DNA of 64,000 nt. Origin: Owenia fusiformis. Lineage: Eukaryota > Annelida > Polychaeta > Sabellida > Oweniidae. The translations under genes were made by a program, and so were the position numbers. This document shows, one piece after another, positions 33,029 through 46,075 of this stretch; the first letter of the stretch is position 1, and every line of letters begins with the position of its first letter. Location of the stretch: NCBI GenBank assembly GCA_903813345.2, contig CAIIXF020000012.1, positions 22,332,184-22,396,183 of the forward strand, given 5' to 3'. The notes below the pieces were generated by a model, which was not told where the DNA came from, ran no database searches, and worked only from the letters and a program-made list of their open reading frames with translations.

Positions 33029-36000
33029 TGTTTTAATCTTGGCACAATTTCATCTGTCCGATATTCAATTATCCATCATCCTGCCATCTTGCCATGTTGT
33101 AAAGGAGTTCAAATATGCTGTTGTTTCCGTTCTTTGTAATGTCACGATCACCTGTTACTCGACTGATTAATTATTTACTTGTATTCAAATCATCCTATCC
33201 TTAAATGTACCGACATGTTTGTATTTATTTTATTATTGCTGTTGGTTGATCAAGGTTGGAGCAAGTAGACATACTATATTTTCTATGACATCATATTTGC
33301 TTTGTTTTTGCAGTTATTGCTAAGAGTTGTGCAACAAATAATATCTTAACAAGTAGTCGGAGTCAGTTACCATGGCAATGTTCGTAGAACAAGGGCAACA
33401 AAAGAAGCAATACGAATCACACTGCCATCTGCATATATTATTATTTATAATGAGGCATGTAATTAAGAAAAACTATGAACAACGCGTGTGCATATCTCGT
33501 GGGCATGTGTCGCTTAATGATTTTCATCAAGTCGTAATATAATTTAATTCTTGCTTTCATTGAATGAAATTTTGCGAGCAAAATTCAAGTAATGTCAACG
33601 TGAACATTGGTAAACCTCATTGAGATCAATATTGTTTATGAAATTGATGGTAAAGACTAAATAGAAAAGACGCATTTAGCACACGTTTACCACATTTATA
33701 AGTTGTCATTTTCAGATTTGTCAAGATGGAAAGAATTTCAGATGTAAATAAATCCATAAAGAATGTAAAAAGTGTATGGGTGGTTGAGAAAATCTATGGA
33801 TTATCTATACATATGTAGCGTCCAGACACCATAGAAACCACATATAATGTACACAGACATGCACAGTATAATTAAATGATGTTCAATACGTTTTATCAAT
33901 GTTTTCTAGGATTGGAGGGCATCCGCAGTATATTTTAATCCTGATCAAAAATTGTGCATCAAAAAAGGGTGTGCATGAAAGGGTGTGTATGATGCTATAT
34001 ATTCTAAGGTCTATGGCTGGTGCAATTCAATATGAATTCAAAATTTGGGGCTATTGAGGAACAGAACACAGACACTCCCTTTTAAGATTGTTTTGAAAGA
34101 GGGGGAGTGAGCACATTGTTTTACTAAATAATAATTAGTGTCTTCCTTTTTGTCTTGTGAAATAAAATCAAAGCTTACATTGGTCCTTTATCTTCGAAAT
34201 ATGATCGCCAAATAGTGAAAATATTGTCCTAAAATACCTGATGAATCGAAATAATCGAGGGGATCAGAAACTATTTATGACAATCACTTAAAGTGTGAAA
34301 ACAGTATCGCCATTAACATTTTCACCCATCCTGTATTTATCTATCGTACCCTACCTGTAAACCTGTTAAATGTTTAAAACCAACATTACCAATCCATCAG
34401 CAAACATAAAACTTCAACTACTTTTTCTCCATTAAAAATACAACTTGCTTTCTCCAAACACAGGTACGTTGATGACGTATTGGCTATAACCTTCCGATAT
34501 TTTAAACTGCAATGGAGAATGATCCAAACGGATTGAGGAATCAAGTGCACTTGTTTGTTCGTGTGTTATAAGGTGAAGTGGCCTATAAAGAGACCTTGGT
34601 CAAGTCGTTATAAGTATATTTTCCTTATAAGGTGTATTTTGAGGAAACTGCAGTCAAAAAAGAAAGGGAATATTTTCATAACATTTGAACTGATTTTGAG
34701 TTGTGGATAATAGAACAAGTGCTATTTAGCATCGTCATTTGTATGTTTGTTTGTTTTTGTTCGTTCGTTCGTTTGTTCGTTTTTTTGTATCTCAATTTCA
34801 AGGAGGAATAATTATAAATGTAACTATGAACTAAGTCAGCGAAATAAAAAAAATATGCGAGATGTCTTAAAAATCTTATGCACATGATTGTTGCTGGGTT
34901 TTGACTAGGTCGAAGAAATATCAATTTGAATATTAGTCCAGAGATAGATTTCAAATCCAATGTTTGACTGAAACAAGTCTTGTTTGCAAAGTCCCTTACT
35001 TCATGTGTTTGAATACGAGATTAGCTGTATGACTTCAAATAGGGGAATAACTTGGATATAAAGAATATAACAAAAATTATTTTGTTAAACATGTTAAATA
35101 AAACTGGATTAGATGTTTTATCCCCTTTCAAGGTTATGGCATTACACGCAAAAGTAATTGAGAAGGATCGCAGATTTAACATTGAAGTTGGGTTTAACAA
35201 CCAAGGCCAGGACTAGAGAATATATACTTAATAGAACTGAGCTAGCAAGGGACAATTATTCCTGGGGACATCTCTCCCTTCCACATCAGATTCTAATTAC
35301 ACCGACCTGTATTTGGCCCTTTTGGGCATTTAAAGTCCCTCTGGCTGGACGATAACTATCATGTTCATGAAATCACTATAATTATAAATGCACGATACAT
35401 TACAATATCAATATATCGTCTATATGATACAATATTGCTACCTTCAATACCTGACTACTATTGTTTGCAGCTCTAGCAGGTGAACGACATTTAAAGCATG
35501 CACAGTCATGAACAAGGCCTTTAAACTTGTGTTTTAATACTAAGCATTACTTATAGATATACCCAAAAAGGACAAGACATGATTTGTAAAGAGTCTCGGT
35601 GCATATATGAACCAAATGCCAAAAAATAGACGAGTATAAGCAGAGATGTTTAATATGATGTATCTGGTATAAGGTATAAAAATTGGTGGATGTGAGTTTC
35701 AATTTTAAGTTAAATGATGCATGTTTTCATTATCCTTGCTTAACATTAGACAAGTGACGTGCGACGTATGAATGCCAAAACAGCTATTGAAATTGTAGAG
35801 AATTTATTTGTAAATATATTGAAGCCCATTTAATTCCCTATCTTAATTTTGATTGATATGTTGCTTGTGGTTCATCTTGTGATGTCAAATATTTATCAGA
35901 ATAATACAGTTTCTCATTTAAATGGCCCACTCTGTATAAAATTATGAACTGTCAAGTGTATGTTCAGGTGTATGCCGAGTAAACACCCAAGATGAAAACT

Positions 36001-37839
36001 TGAAATATTTCTGTATACATTCTCAAGGGAATCCAAATGAAAGTCAGCTTAACTTAGTGTAAACATTCAATCTCTCAATAAGACAATCTGTTTTATGAAT
36101 TTAAAAACCGATGGTAGACAAAGTTTGCCACTCACAGTAGACTATAAAATCCAACTCATAACATACCTGTTCACGAAGAGGGAAATATCATATATACCCC
36201 TATACTTGGTCCCGGACCAGATACGTTAATAGCGCACTACAACATGTTTTTTTCTCCTCCAGTTTTTGTCTGCTAGATATACTACTGACTGCCTCATGAT
36301 TTAAAGTTTACGAAAATTGTTTACATCCAGTGTTTACAGCTTTCGTTAATATAATTACTAAAATGTATTGTTAACTCTGAATAAATTATACAAAATTATT
36401 ACATGAGTTTTCGTACTTGGTTAAATTGATTTGGTTTTATCCGGCTCTTAATGCCCAAATGCCCTGAGTACACAGCTCATGACTCCGACGTCAAAACGAC
36501 ATTCCTGTTTTCAATGAGCCAAATCAATGCTGTCCTCACAGGGTTATATTTTATTTAAACGACGAAATACGCACTGAAAACGGTTTCTGCGTTCAGCATG
36601 ATTGACAGACAGCGTACAGATTGGCACGGGGTTGTAGCGCATGTCGTACACAAATTGAAAGTACAGTACTATTACGGCGATGTTACAACTTTAAGCAGAA
36701 ATAACATTACATTTTCAAAGTACTATATAATGTATACAAGTCGACTCTAAGGTGATAAAATAATATACGTTTATGATGATCTCAGATAATATGAATAGGA
36801 TGCCATATTGTTATATCGTAACCTTCTTTTATTTTTCCCTTGTTTTATAATATTAGATTGGTTATAATAATAAGCTTAAAATAGTATATAGAGATTATCC
36901 TATATGAGGTTCAGGATATTGGGATTATCCCGAGGCAAATATAATATATCTGCCCCACTCGTGGAGATGAGCGATATCCACTCATGGATTAAAATGGTAT
37001 CCCTCAAAAATCATAGAATATCCTCTATATATCCGGGCTTGACCCTTTTTGAAAATACTATCCCTAAGTATGTGTATCGATTGTTTTTTACATCTCAGAC
37101 TAAGGGCGTTACAATACCCGGGAATGTATCGGTTCGTGCAGTACTTGTTTGTGATAGCGCCCTCTGCAGGTCACTGTGCTTAATAGCCTACAGTAATACG
37201 GGGTAGGATATCGGGAATTCGGTGCAGTTTCTATCCGTCGATTACGCTATGAATTGAAGCAAGTGCGACCACTTTATCCACTTAAACAATTTGATATTTG
37301 ATTAAATCTTAAACATTGATAAACACGATAAACGATAAACACGTTATACACTTACTACACGTACTGTATCTCCTTCGAAATTATAGCATGTATTAACGGA
37401 TTGTGTTTTCGGACGAAGCTCAACCAAGACCACGAGGTAATTCCTTAGGCTAACTAATATGACGTTATATTTTCCTGGGAAATCCTAGACTTCAAAGCCT
37501 CAGTCTTTTATTGTGTCAAATGTAAACGTTCTTTTGCAGACAGAAAATTGACAGATTAGCTTTTAACTTTCAGCTTTGATGTTTAAATATTCTATATTTC
37601 TACCGGACTTCTTGCTGAATATCATTATAATGTTATAACTTGATTTGGACCATTGCCTGACTGAACATGCTGAAATTTTGATTGTGATTCATGATTGATT
37701 GGCAAGAAAAATAATTCCTATTGTTTTCCAGCGAAGTCAAAATGTTACAGCATAAATTATAATGTCGAGTTTGCATCATGTTAAATTCTGCAACGCCCCC
37801 CCCCCTCATGCTACTTACTTTACCCAGAGCTGTCAAGTG
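33029..37839. other. Long AT-rich stretch without recognised genes
   Basis: Only short frames in mixed phases are present. Local marks are (GTTC/GTTT)n near 34740-34785, a slightly GC-richer stretch at 36440-36660 that could hold a promoter or 5' exon of the minus-strand receptor, and a poly-C run at 37794-37805. I could not support any exon here. Confidence 0.4.
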
Positions 37840-37945
37840 TCCCGCGAATGGCGGGATTATCCCGCGAATTTGACCAAAATTTGGCTTATTCGCGTGTCCC
37901 GCAATGTCCCGCGAATTCCCGCAAATGACGGCTTTGACCTCCGCG
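37840..37945. repeat. TCCCGCGAA-type repeat, first block
   Basis: GTCCCGCGAATGGCGGG, ATCCCGCGAATTTGACC, GTCCCGCAATGTCCCGCG and AATTCCCGCAAATGACGG follow each other. The same vocabulary returns at 38668-38990. This is GC-rich against an AT-rich background. Confidence 0.8.
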
Positions 37946-38117
37946 AATTTTCAAAATTGTAACAATCCCCAAGTGATTATCTTGTGATATAAGAAGCTAA
38001 GCTTTTTGCACTTTTGAGGAGTCAAGTTTACCTAATTTGAAAAGTGCTGCCGAACTCCCAGTGCATCAGATCATCGAAGACTGCTTTTGGAAAGAGCATA
38101 TAGTACACTTAGGCCTA

Positions 38118-38525
38118 TAAAACTATGATTTTGATCCAAACAACACCATAGTTGGCTTCTAGCATGCCGTTTGGTATCAAAATAAAGAGGAAGAGTGCAA
38201 ATTTCATTTTAATTACGGAAATAGGGATGTATGTCACGATTAGTTCCAACATTGGCCTTTTTACTACGCGTGTCACGGCCTTCATCTCAGAACTGAACAA
38301 ATGTTAGCAAACGCGAGTTCCAATAAATGGACACTGATATCTCGAAAAGAAACCTGACTCCTTATAATTTGATGTAGAATAATCGAACCCCTATATGAAT
38401 AGGTACATTTTGATATATAACACTATGGGGGTAAATGTTTCATAGTTGGTCACGAACGCCATAAGTGCAAAGTATTCACAAGAATTTTTGAATTTCGTGT
38501 CGGATTACGGTACTCACACCTAAAG
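38118..38525. repeat. Dispersed repeat, inverted copy of 19757-20075
   Basis: It carries CATAGTTGGCTTCTAG, TTTGGTATCAAAATAAAGAGG, CTCCTTATAATTTGATGTAG, CATAGTTGGTCACGAACGCCA and GGATTACGGTACTCAC, the complement of the landmarks in the other copy in reverse order. It separates the two TCCCGCGAA blocks and may have inserted into them. Confidence 0.6.
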
Positions 38526-38667
38526 CGTGGTTTTTTGATAGTTTAATAATAATAATGCGTATTGTGTGGAATTGTGTGGAATTGTGTTGACGTTTACTTA
38601 AGTTAAGTGCATTATATTTGATAAATCAGTATCTGAAAGTTTGATTCAAGAGTACTTTTACATTACA

Positions 38668-38990
38668 ATTCCCTCGAATGTCCTGCGACATCCCGCAAAA
38701 GGTGGATGTCCCGCAAAATCCCGCGAATTTAGGGCACTTTGTCTAAAAAATTATCCCTCTATGAAGTCTTTGGTGGTTACCCTGTTAACTGTCCCGCAAG
38801 TAGCGTGTTTGTCCCTCGAATGGTCCCGCGAAATCCCGCGAATTTGATCAAAATTTGACCTTTTAGCGCAATCACGCAAATCCCTTAAATGTCCCGCGAA
38901 ATCCCGCGAATTTAGGTGGATGTCCCGCAAAAACCCGCGAATTTTTGGCACTGGGTCTAAAAAATCTGTCCCGCGAGAAAATCTTTGGGG
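38668..38990. repeat. TCCCGCGAA-type repeat, second block
   Basis: Tandem, degenerate copies of a unit like TGTCCCGCGAAATCCCGCGA plus ATTT(A/G)G or ATTTGATCAAAATTTGACC. It includes two near-identical halves, each ending GGCACT(T/G)(T/G)GTCTAAAAAAT and followed by a GTCCCGCGAG-like restart. No coding meaning is seen. Confidence 0.8.
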
Positions 38991-39364
38991 GTTGACAGAA
39001 CTGCTTTACCCCAACCTTTACCCCTTTGCTGATTCGTAAGTGAGGCCCGGGAAGTGAGGTATGCTAGGTTGGGGCCCGGGGGTTGGGGGTTCGTGCCACA
39101 GTCATAGAATACTAAACCATTTTATTTGATTTTATTCCAAGATCAGTCTTACTTCATATGTCTAATCCCAGACAGCCAGAAGTGGTGGGAGAGTTATCTT
39201 CTTCCAAGCCCCTTGGAAATTCCGGTAATTTGCTAGAGACTCGACTGGTAAGTGGGAAGTAGAATAAAGGATGGACGGGGCCAGAGAATTGGTGGCCCAC
39301 CCAGAATAAAGGATGGACGGGGCCATGTATTGAAGGGAAAACAATCTACATTATTGTTACGGGT

Positions 39365-40240
39365 TTGTAGAAAAAACCGGGTACCGGGTAGTAAATCCTC
39401 AATGCTGGGTTCAAACTTGGTACCCGATACCCGGTCGAAAAAAAACGGGTACCCAAAAAATGAAAAATACGAATATATAACATATTAAGTTAAATATCAT
39501 TAGAAAGCCTCTGTCGTTTTCACCCAGTTTTTTGACATGAATATAACAAGCAATATTTGAAAAACATGACAAATCAACTTCTCACGCTATTTTCAATAGT
39601 CCGTATGTTGGTACATGAATTGTTTTGATTGATTTAAATCTGTAAATAGCTATCGTTACTTTAGCAGAGAGGTGACGTGTGTTAACTTACATGATGCAAC
39701 GTGTAAGATTTTGATTATTAATCATAATTTAAGTTATCCCAATTTTCGACGAAGCGTCCACTGAAGTGTAAATTGTTACGTCTTACAATGTCATAGGCGA
39801 AGCCACAGGGTCTGCGATGGTGATGAGGAAGGAGAGAGCCTTGAAATGCTTTTTATTTTAAGCTTCTAGCTCAATTTTGAAGGAGGTTACATCATGGACT
39901 TCAAATAACAGAAGTCCATGGTTACATACATTTTTGTAAATTCAAAACAAATCTTAGTCGTTGCTTATGCCACGATCACACACCCCCCTGATTGAAAGAT
40001 GGCTACGCCCCTGAATGTACTTTGTGTGTTTGAAGTGATGATGTCGTGCTGATGTTGTGTCGTGTGCTGATGACGTTAATAAAAGGATTGCAAGCTTTAT
40101 TCCTGTTCTAGTCTACTGCAAAGAAACGTAGGTTTTTACATACCCGTTTTGGGGTTACCCGGTTTTTTCGACCGGGTACCAAGTTTGAACCCAGCATAGA
40201 GGATTCACTACCCGGTACCCGGTACCCGGTTTTTTCTACA
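39365..40240. mobile_element. Foldback element with GGGTACC-rich terminal repeats
   Basis: The left arm (39365-39458) begins TGTAGAAAAAACCGGGTACC and includes GGGTTCAAACTTGGTACCCG. The right arm (about 40141-40240) is its inverted copy, including CCGGGTACCAAGTTTGAACCC and ending GGTTTTTTCTACA. The arms are about 95 bp and the whole is about 876 bp. The interior has no transposase that I recognise. A 163-residue minus-strand frame (40108-40599) crosses the right arm and is not taken as a gene. Confidence 0.75.
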
Positions 40241-40242
40241 CT

Positions 40243-43086
40243 CTGTATCCTATTAGAGAGATGAATTTCCCCTTCCCAAAGTAGGCCTACCCCACAGACC
40301 CGCTTTCCCATTCTCTGGAAATTCCAGCATTCATATAACAAATTTTGAACCGCGTAGCTCGTATTACATTCAAAACCAATAAATGTTAAAAATGGGTATT
40401 TTTCATGTAATTGAAAATAGCTAAAACTAAAATGATTTATTCTCATTGTTTTATGTATTTTAAAATAAAATGCCTTTATCTTAATTCGGTCAGCATACTT
40501 ATTGATCATTCCGGTTGTAAATAAATTGTATAACTCGCGAATAAGTTGTAAATTTTGTGAATTTGTTGATGTAACTGGACAACACGCCCATGAAAACATG
40601 TCATATCTCAGTTATAAATGGTCACATCTTTTCATTTTGGTTCTGTTGGCATAGAAAACATTCAGTCAGAGTGTGTGATGACAGCAGCCGGTGTATTTGC
40701 TTCTCACCTACAACCTATTATATATACCCATTATCATCATGATAAACCATGACATCTCAAATCTTCTCAGCCCTGAGATATGATTTAATGAGCTTGCTTT
40801 GGCGATCCAGGAGAGCCCAAAATTGAGGATTTTTGAGATCTTTCATCCCAGCTCATATTTCATCTAATTGGGGTCATAAAACTTGTGTTACTGTGCCTGT
40901 TGTAATATCTGCTGTTAATACAATGCCTATTATGTAATGTATTGACATTAAGGTAGATGGTTACTTGATAACAATCACACTTTTGACAGTTATAACTCTA
41001 CCCATCTAATGTGCTCAGATCACAGAATATGCCTCATAATATCAGAGCATGTTTCAGGTGAAACAGAAAGATACTATGGGTATCAGAATGACCCATTATA
41101 GTAAGTGTAAAATGTATTCTGTGAAAAACGTCACGGTCGTTAAAACAGGCCCAGACGGCAGGAGGGAAACTCTAGATTAATAAATCATCCATGGATATCA
41201 AGTCTTTAGTTCAGTTTATCAGACCATCGTGTTACAAATAGTGATAATAGTTGTGATTGAATAATAATGAGCATGATCTGAAAAATTCTGAAAAATCATC
41301 GTTTTGCTTGTGAAAAACGACCATGATCTTACTCATATATTGACAGTAGTCTTGTTGGAAATGGGGCAATTTTCAAGAAAACAATATGTCCACTCCATCA
41401 TAACATAAAAAGATTTTCGAAATAAGAAGCATTACCTCATCTATGAACTGATATTGTGCGAAACTGTGACAATCGTAACGCGTGAAAAACGTCACGGTTA
41501 TAGCATTGAATTCAAAGCAGTGATTAGCCATTTTTATAAATCCCAGATGGATTGGTTTAATTTTATATGATAACCCATATTCTTACATCCTTCTTCAACG
41601 GACTTCATTTATGCCTAAATTCAGCCCTTCACTCAAGCCCAGGTAGTTTCATTCTTGGGGCCTTATATAAGATGAGTTTCCTAGTGGTCAACGCAGAAAA
41701 TGCACAGAAAATGCGTTGTGCAAATTGTCCAATTACATGTCTCCTTTCCTGGAACTTATGAATAATCTAACCATTTTTGTCTCTTCAAACCACCATATTT
41801 CTGTAGTATTCTTTTTCTTTTTCGTGAAATGGTTAAATATTTTAATTTTGGACATACTATAGAATGTTCTACGGATGATGTTATATTCTTAAGCTAATAT
41901 TTGTATAAATCCTATGATTTTTTGTTACATATAACAAACTTCTAAGTCATTAGATATGTAAGGGCATACTGCTGTAGTATAAAGACAGCTTTGTAGACTG
42001 TTCAACAGGATTTTAATTACCCTTAAGTTGTACACTGTGTGTAGTAGTTCTCTTAAGGTATATGTTGTGTAGGCTAATATTGTTTAATGTCCAGTTTGTT
42101 TGCTCAAGCCCAACAATTGAATAGAGAGAAGGAAGGGTATATACTTGTAAAATACCCTTGCAGCAAGGATGATATTTTTAAAACACATGTTTAACAGTTA
42201 TTCAGTAATTACGCATAAAGACCAACTCATAGACAAGGAAACGATAACAGCTAACGAATTTGCCCTTTTGTAAATGTGCTTTTTACATTTTATACCTCTT
42301 TACAATAATACATAACATGCAAGCAAATGACAAGTTATTTGGGAATTCCATAAGCATAATTTATCGGAAAAGTCATAACAAAAAATGTTATATGAAGACC
42401 ATTAAAGCTCAAAACAGTTGGCCCTCAGTAAATAACGTTTCGTTCAGTGTATTCCCGGGGATCTCAGAATTCAATCATAAAGTCCCATAATGTTTGCATT
42501 CTGTTTTCTTTTCAATGAATGCAATTATAATTAATGGAGAACAGCATAAACCGAAAACTCTAGTTAAGTAATATGAACGATTACAGCTTTTCAACGATGT
42601 TTTTGTATTTTAATTAATTTTTATTTCAATTCCATTTGCACGATCTGTGTATGATCTGTAATATTCAATATGCCTATTGCGAAACGCAATTCGTTGGAAA
42701 AGAGACTGAGAAAAACAAAAACTAAGCAATGCCCATGAATATTAAAGAAAATGTAAGGCAAGCAATACAAAAATACACTTCTCTTTGAAATATATCGCCA
42801 ACCGACTAGCAAAAATAAATCAGAAACACAAAATGCACGCTTCGAGAATGGAGGCAACAAAGCGAGATTAATTCTTTCAAGGTTCTCTTTCTCTAATACA
42901 AAACCGGGGTAACCCATTGCACTGAACATTACACTTCCAGAATTTTAATGAAAAACTGAAAATCACATGAGAGAATTGAGTTAATGCTGAGAGTTTAGTG
43001 ATGTGATATCAGAAACCGTTGAAAAAGTATCGAGTCTGACAAAAAGAAATTCGTTCTAGGACTGGCGACTTAACTCAGCTCGAATG
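40243..43086. other. AT-rich DNA, short GTGAAAAACGTCACGG recurrences only
   Basis: No gene supported. The motif GTGAAAAACGTCACGG occurs near 41118 and 41482, with a relative (GTGAAAATCGTCACG) near 44937. This suggests an old interspersed repeat. A 102-residue minus-strand frame at 42621-42929 has no recognisable domain. Confidence 0.4.
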
Positions 43087-43840
43087 AATTAAAACATAAC
43101 ACTAAGAACGTTTTCAGTTGCCATGAAAAATGTGCTTGTGATGAGATCGGGGAATCGATGAAGCGCTCCGCAGACCAAAAGAAAATTTCATCTTCACAGT
43201 GCAGATGGTTTTTATGCTTTGGCTACGTCAGACTTAAATAAGTCAGCAATATCATTCTTATATCTTTCAAATGATAACGTACAATCAAGTAGAGATACCA
43301 TTAACAGATTTTAAATGAAAAAGTCTCTCTTTAAATTTGAAATCTTTAAAAGGGACTTTTCTGATGCACGATTGAATGCCGTTAATGTCATTTGGAATGA
43401 ACATGTGTGGTTGCCATGCTGTTTGTGGTGCATGCAGGAAAGACTTCACTACATCACCCTGCAGCTGGTCTACACCCATAGTAAAATAGTTTCTCAAATT
43501 GTAAAAACAAATCAAAGTGTCTTACCTCATACACTATAAGAGATTAAAAGGGAACTAGGGTGATTGGGTACTTGACGACATGGCATTTGCACGATCGATG
43601 TAAAATGTAAAAGTGCTGCATGAAGCAGTGAAAGGTTTTGGTGAAGTTGATTAAAAAAAGATAAGTAAGTACCATGTACGTAACTGCTTTTTCCTTGGAG
43701 ATAGTGAAACACGGCACGATTCTGCTATTCATGCTTTATGTCGAGTTTTGACGGAAAATTAAATTAAAACATAACACTAAGAACGTTTTCAGTTGCCATG
43801 AAAAATGTCCTTGTGATGAGATCGGGGAATCGATGAAGCG
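43087..43840. repeat. 79-bp direct repeat pair bounding ~600 bp
   Basis: AATTAAAACATAACACTAAG through GGGGAATCGATGAAGCG at 43087-43165 recurs at 43762-43840 with a single clear change (TGTGCTTGTG/TGTCCTTGTG). The interval between has opposing frames (43285-43515 minus, 43315-43539 plus) in a GC-richer patch around 43370-43490, but no domain. The pair could be a segmental duplication remnant or short LTR-like ends; TG...CA termini are absent. Confidence 0.7.
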
Positions 43841-44151
43841 TTTAAAGGGTGACGCATATCGTTTAGCAAATCGAACGCTCGTTTCTGGTGTTGCTCACCG
43901 TTTAGTATAAAAGGCCCGATCCCGGAATAATACTTAAGGGTTCACAGGTTGGAGGTCGTTGTGTCAACACCTCTAACTGTTATATAGCATAAGTATATTA
44001 TAGATCGTCACACATTTATAAAAGGGTGATTTTTATTTTGACAAATCAATTCCACATTTATGGGTGAAGTTTCAGGATCTTCTATTTGTGTATAATAAGG
44101 AAAAATTGGCATCTAAATTTCCCCATAACGTAATAGCACACAGCTTGGCAT

Positions 44152-44412
44152 ATGAAATATCCTACAAATGAAACAAAGCAAGACAAACCGGTTTCTAATA
44201 CAAGAATTTATATTCCATTGGCTGTTGTACATGTATTATTTGAACACAATCACTCTTTGGATAACGTTTTCAAAATCATTATAAACCGATTACTTTATCT
44301 CAAAGACAATTTCAATAAACTGGATTTTACAGAACTCCCCTTATTTCTTAAAAATGGACTGATCCAGTTGATTCGCCTGGAGCCGCCATATTGTTTTTAT
44401 ACGGGATGCTAA
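44152..44412 (+). CDS. Unrecognised 86-residue frame
   Basis: This is an ATG-started frame with a helical, leucine-rich middle (HSLDNVFKIIINRLLYLKDN, LDFTELPLFLKNGLIQLI). The pattern of a short helix followed by LP..LK..L is loosely like SOCS-box or leucine-rich-repeat leader segments, which is only a resemblance. No splice sites tie it to other exons, and the AT-rich composition makes a chance frame quite possible. Confidence 0.2.
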   Translation: MKYPTNETKQDKPVSNTRIYIPLAVVHVLFEHNHSLDNVFKIIINRLLYLKDNFNKLDFTELPLFLKNGLIQLIRLEPPYCFYTGC

Positions 44413-45139
44413 TCGGAACCCTTTAAACATAAAGGTGATAATATAAGACACAAATACAAACTTGTTTCTCAATTCAGCTAGCTATAGTCATCAAAAATGC
44501 CCATTCTTGAATTAAGACTTCTCTTAGGTGAACATATAACTCATTGTCATTTCTTTCCAATGTTCTTGTGAAAATCGACACGCGGAAAAATGGTGGACCA
44601 GCCTAATGATCAATGCTCCCCAAATATTTTTTTATCATTTCCTAGTCGTCTAAAGCATCTCTTTTCATGACCGAATCGATTCATGTTCCAATAGGGTCGA
44701 CCCCTTTCAATTTTACTCAAATTAAAAACACAACGTATGAAAAAACGAGAAAAATGATGGATTCGGATGTTACATGTTGACAAGAAATGCACATAAAAAG
44801 GAAAATACGTGTATAGTAGTCCAAATTCATTTATGATTTTAAAGGACAGTAGAGTAGCATTAGGAAAGTCCTTAGTTTTTTGAAAATGTTGCATTCTAAT
44901 GTGAATATCTTGGCATATTAATCACGGACTGAAAATGTGAAAATCGTCACGTTTGAGACGGGCCCTAATTTCAATTTGAAATTCCACCTATTATTACTTG
45001 GAGTTTTCTTCAATGCTTTGGGTAACGTGTGTATAAATGTATACAGATACATACTGCATGTCTATTTGAAAAAATCATTTTAATACTTTTTTGAATTGTT
45101 ACCAAAATTTGTTTCACACTTTAGCCGTTTTTAGTGATC
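44413..45139. other. AT-rich DNA, no recognised feature
   Basis: Only chance frames, including one of 94 residues on the minus strand without domain features. Confidence 0.4.
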
Positions 45140-45232
45140 TCGTCAGCTCGTGTTATAGTCGCTTGTTAGCTCGTGTTAGTCACTTCAGTGTTAGTCAGTG
45201 CACTTGTTAGTCAGTGTTAGTCACCTCTCACA
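45140..45232. repeat. GTTAGTCA short tandem repeat
   Basis: GCTCGTGTTA, GTCAGTGTTAGTCA and CTTGTTAGTCAGTGTTAGTCAC occur as degenerate copies over about 90 bp. Confidence 0.7.
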
Positions 45233-45809
45233 CAGAACACAGTTTGAATGCTCAGAACTAATTGTTACTATTGTGATTGTTATGTTTTATATCATAACTA
45301 AATACCTGGTTTCGCTTTCCAGTGTAGAATCAAGATGTAGAGATTTTCACCAGAACGCCATCTTTCTTTCAACATAAAAGTTTATTTCTTATAAGACTCA
45401 TTTTAAAGACAGATGTTTTACATCATGCCATTTTTTCCATTTAACATTTGAATCGTGAGTTTTGGTCTTATTTCGAAACGATAAACTCCAAAACTCACAG
45501 GAAATGATGGAGATATTGGTTCGAATCTTTTAAACTGTTTATTTTGAATTTATAGTCTGTTATGATTGCAGAAAATAACGTCATTTCGACGTTTTCATTG
45601 TTGGAAAATATCAAGTTTCGATCCTGGGAGCCAATCATTCTTGGACATGCTATGATATGATGCCTGCCTCTTGACCAATCAGAATCCAGAATCATATCTG
45701 ACTATTTGGAATTAGAACATATTAATAGAGTTATTGAAAGTTCAAAGTATAGCTGACAAGAGAAAGAAGGATCCTAGGTATTAATTAGAAAAAATTATCA
45801 TAAAGCGCA

Positions 45810-46075
45810 TGAATTTTTACATGCAAACCACATGCAAAGTCCATGAGATCTGAAAAAATCCATGCGAGTCCATGCAAAAGAGGCAGTTGAACAGAAAACC
45901 CATGCACTTATCCATGCAATCACCATGCAAAACACATGCAACGCGCATGGACTGCATGGTATCTGCATGCATGCAAGCACCATGCAATGTCCATGCAGGC
46001 TGCTTGTATAAAATATTCTAGGCGATTGGTATCCATGCAAGTCCATGCAATATTGCATGGTATTTGCATAGTCAT
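45810..46075. repeat. CATGCA-rich block, forward orientation
   Basis: CATGCAA(A/G) and TCCATGCA recur about every 10-20 bases (CATGCAAAGTCCATG, GAGTCCATGCAAAAG, CACCATGCAAAACACATGCAA). The block's orientation is mostly the complement of the one at 46851-47166. Confidence 0.85.

Noticed and set aside
40108-40599. 163-residue minus-strand gene
   Set aside because: Its C-terminal third is the translated GGGTACC foldback arm and the remainder has no recognisable domain.
43087-43840. Solo LTR pair or small LTR element
   Set aside because: The 79-bp repeats lack TG..CA ends, and the interval has no primer-binding site or polyprotein.
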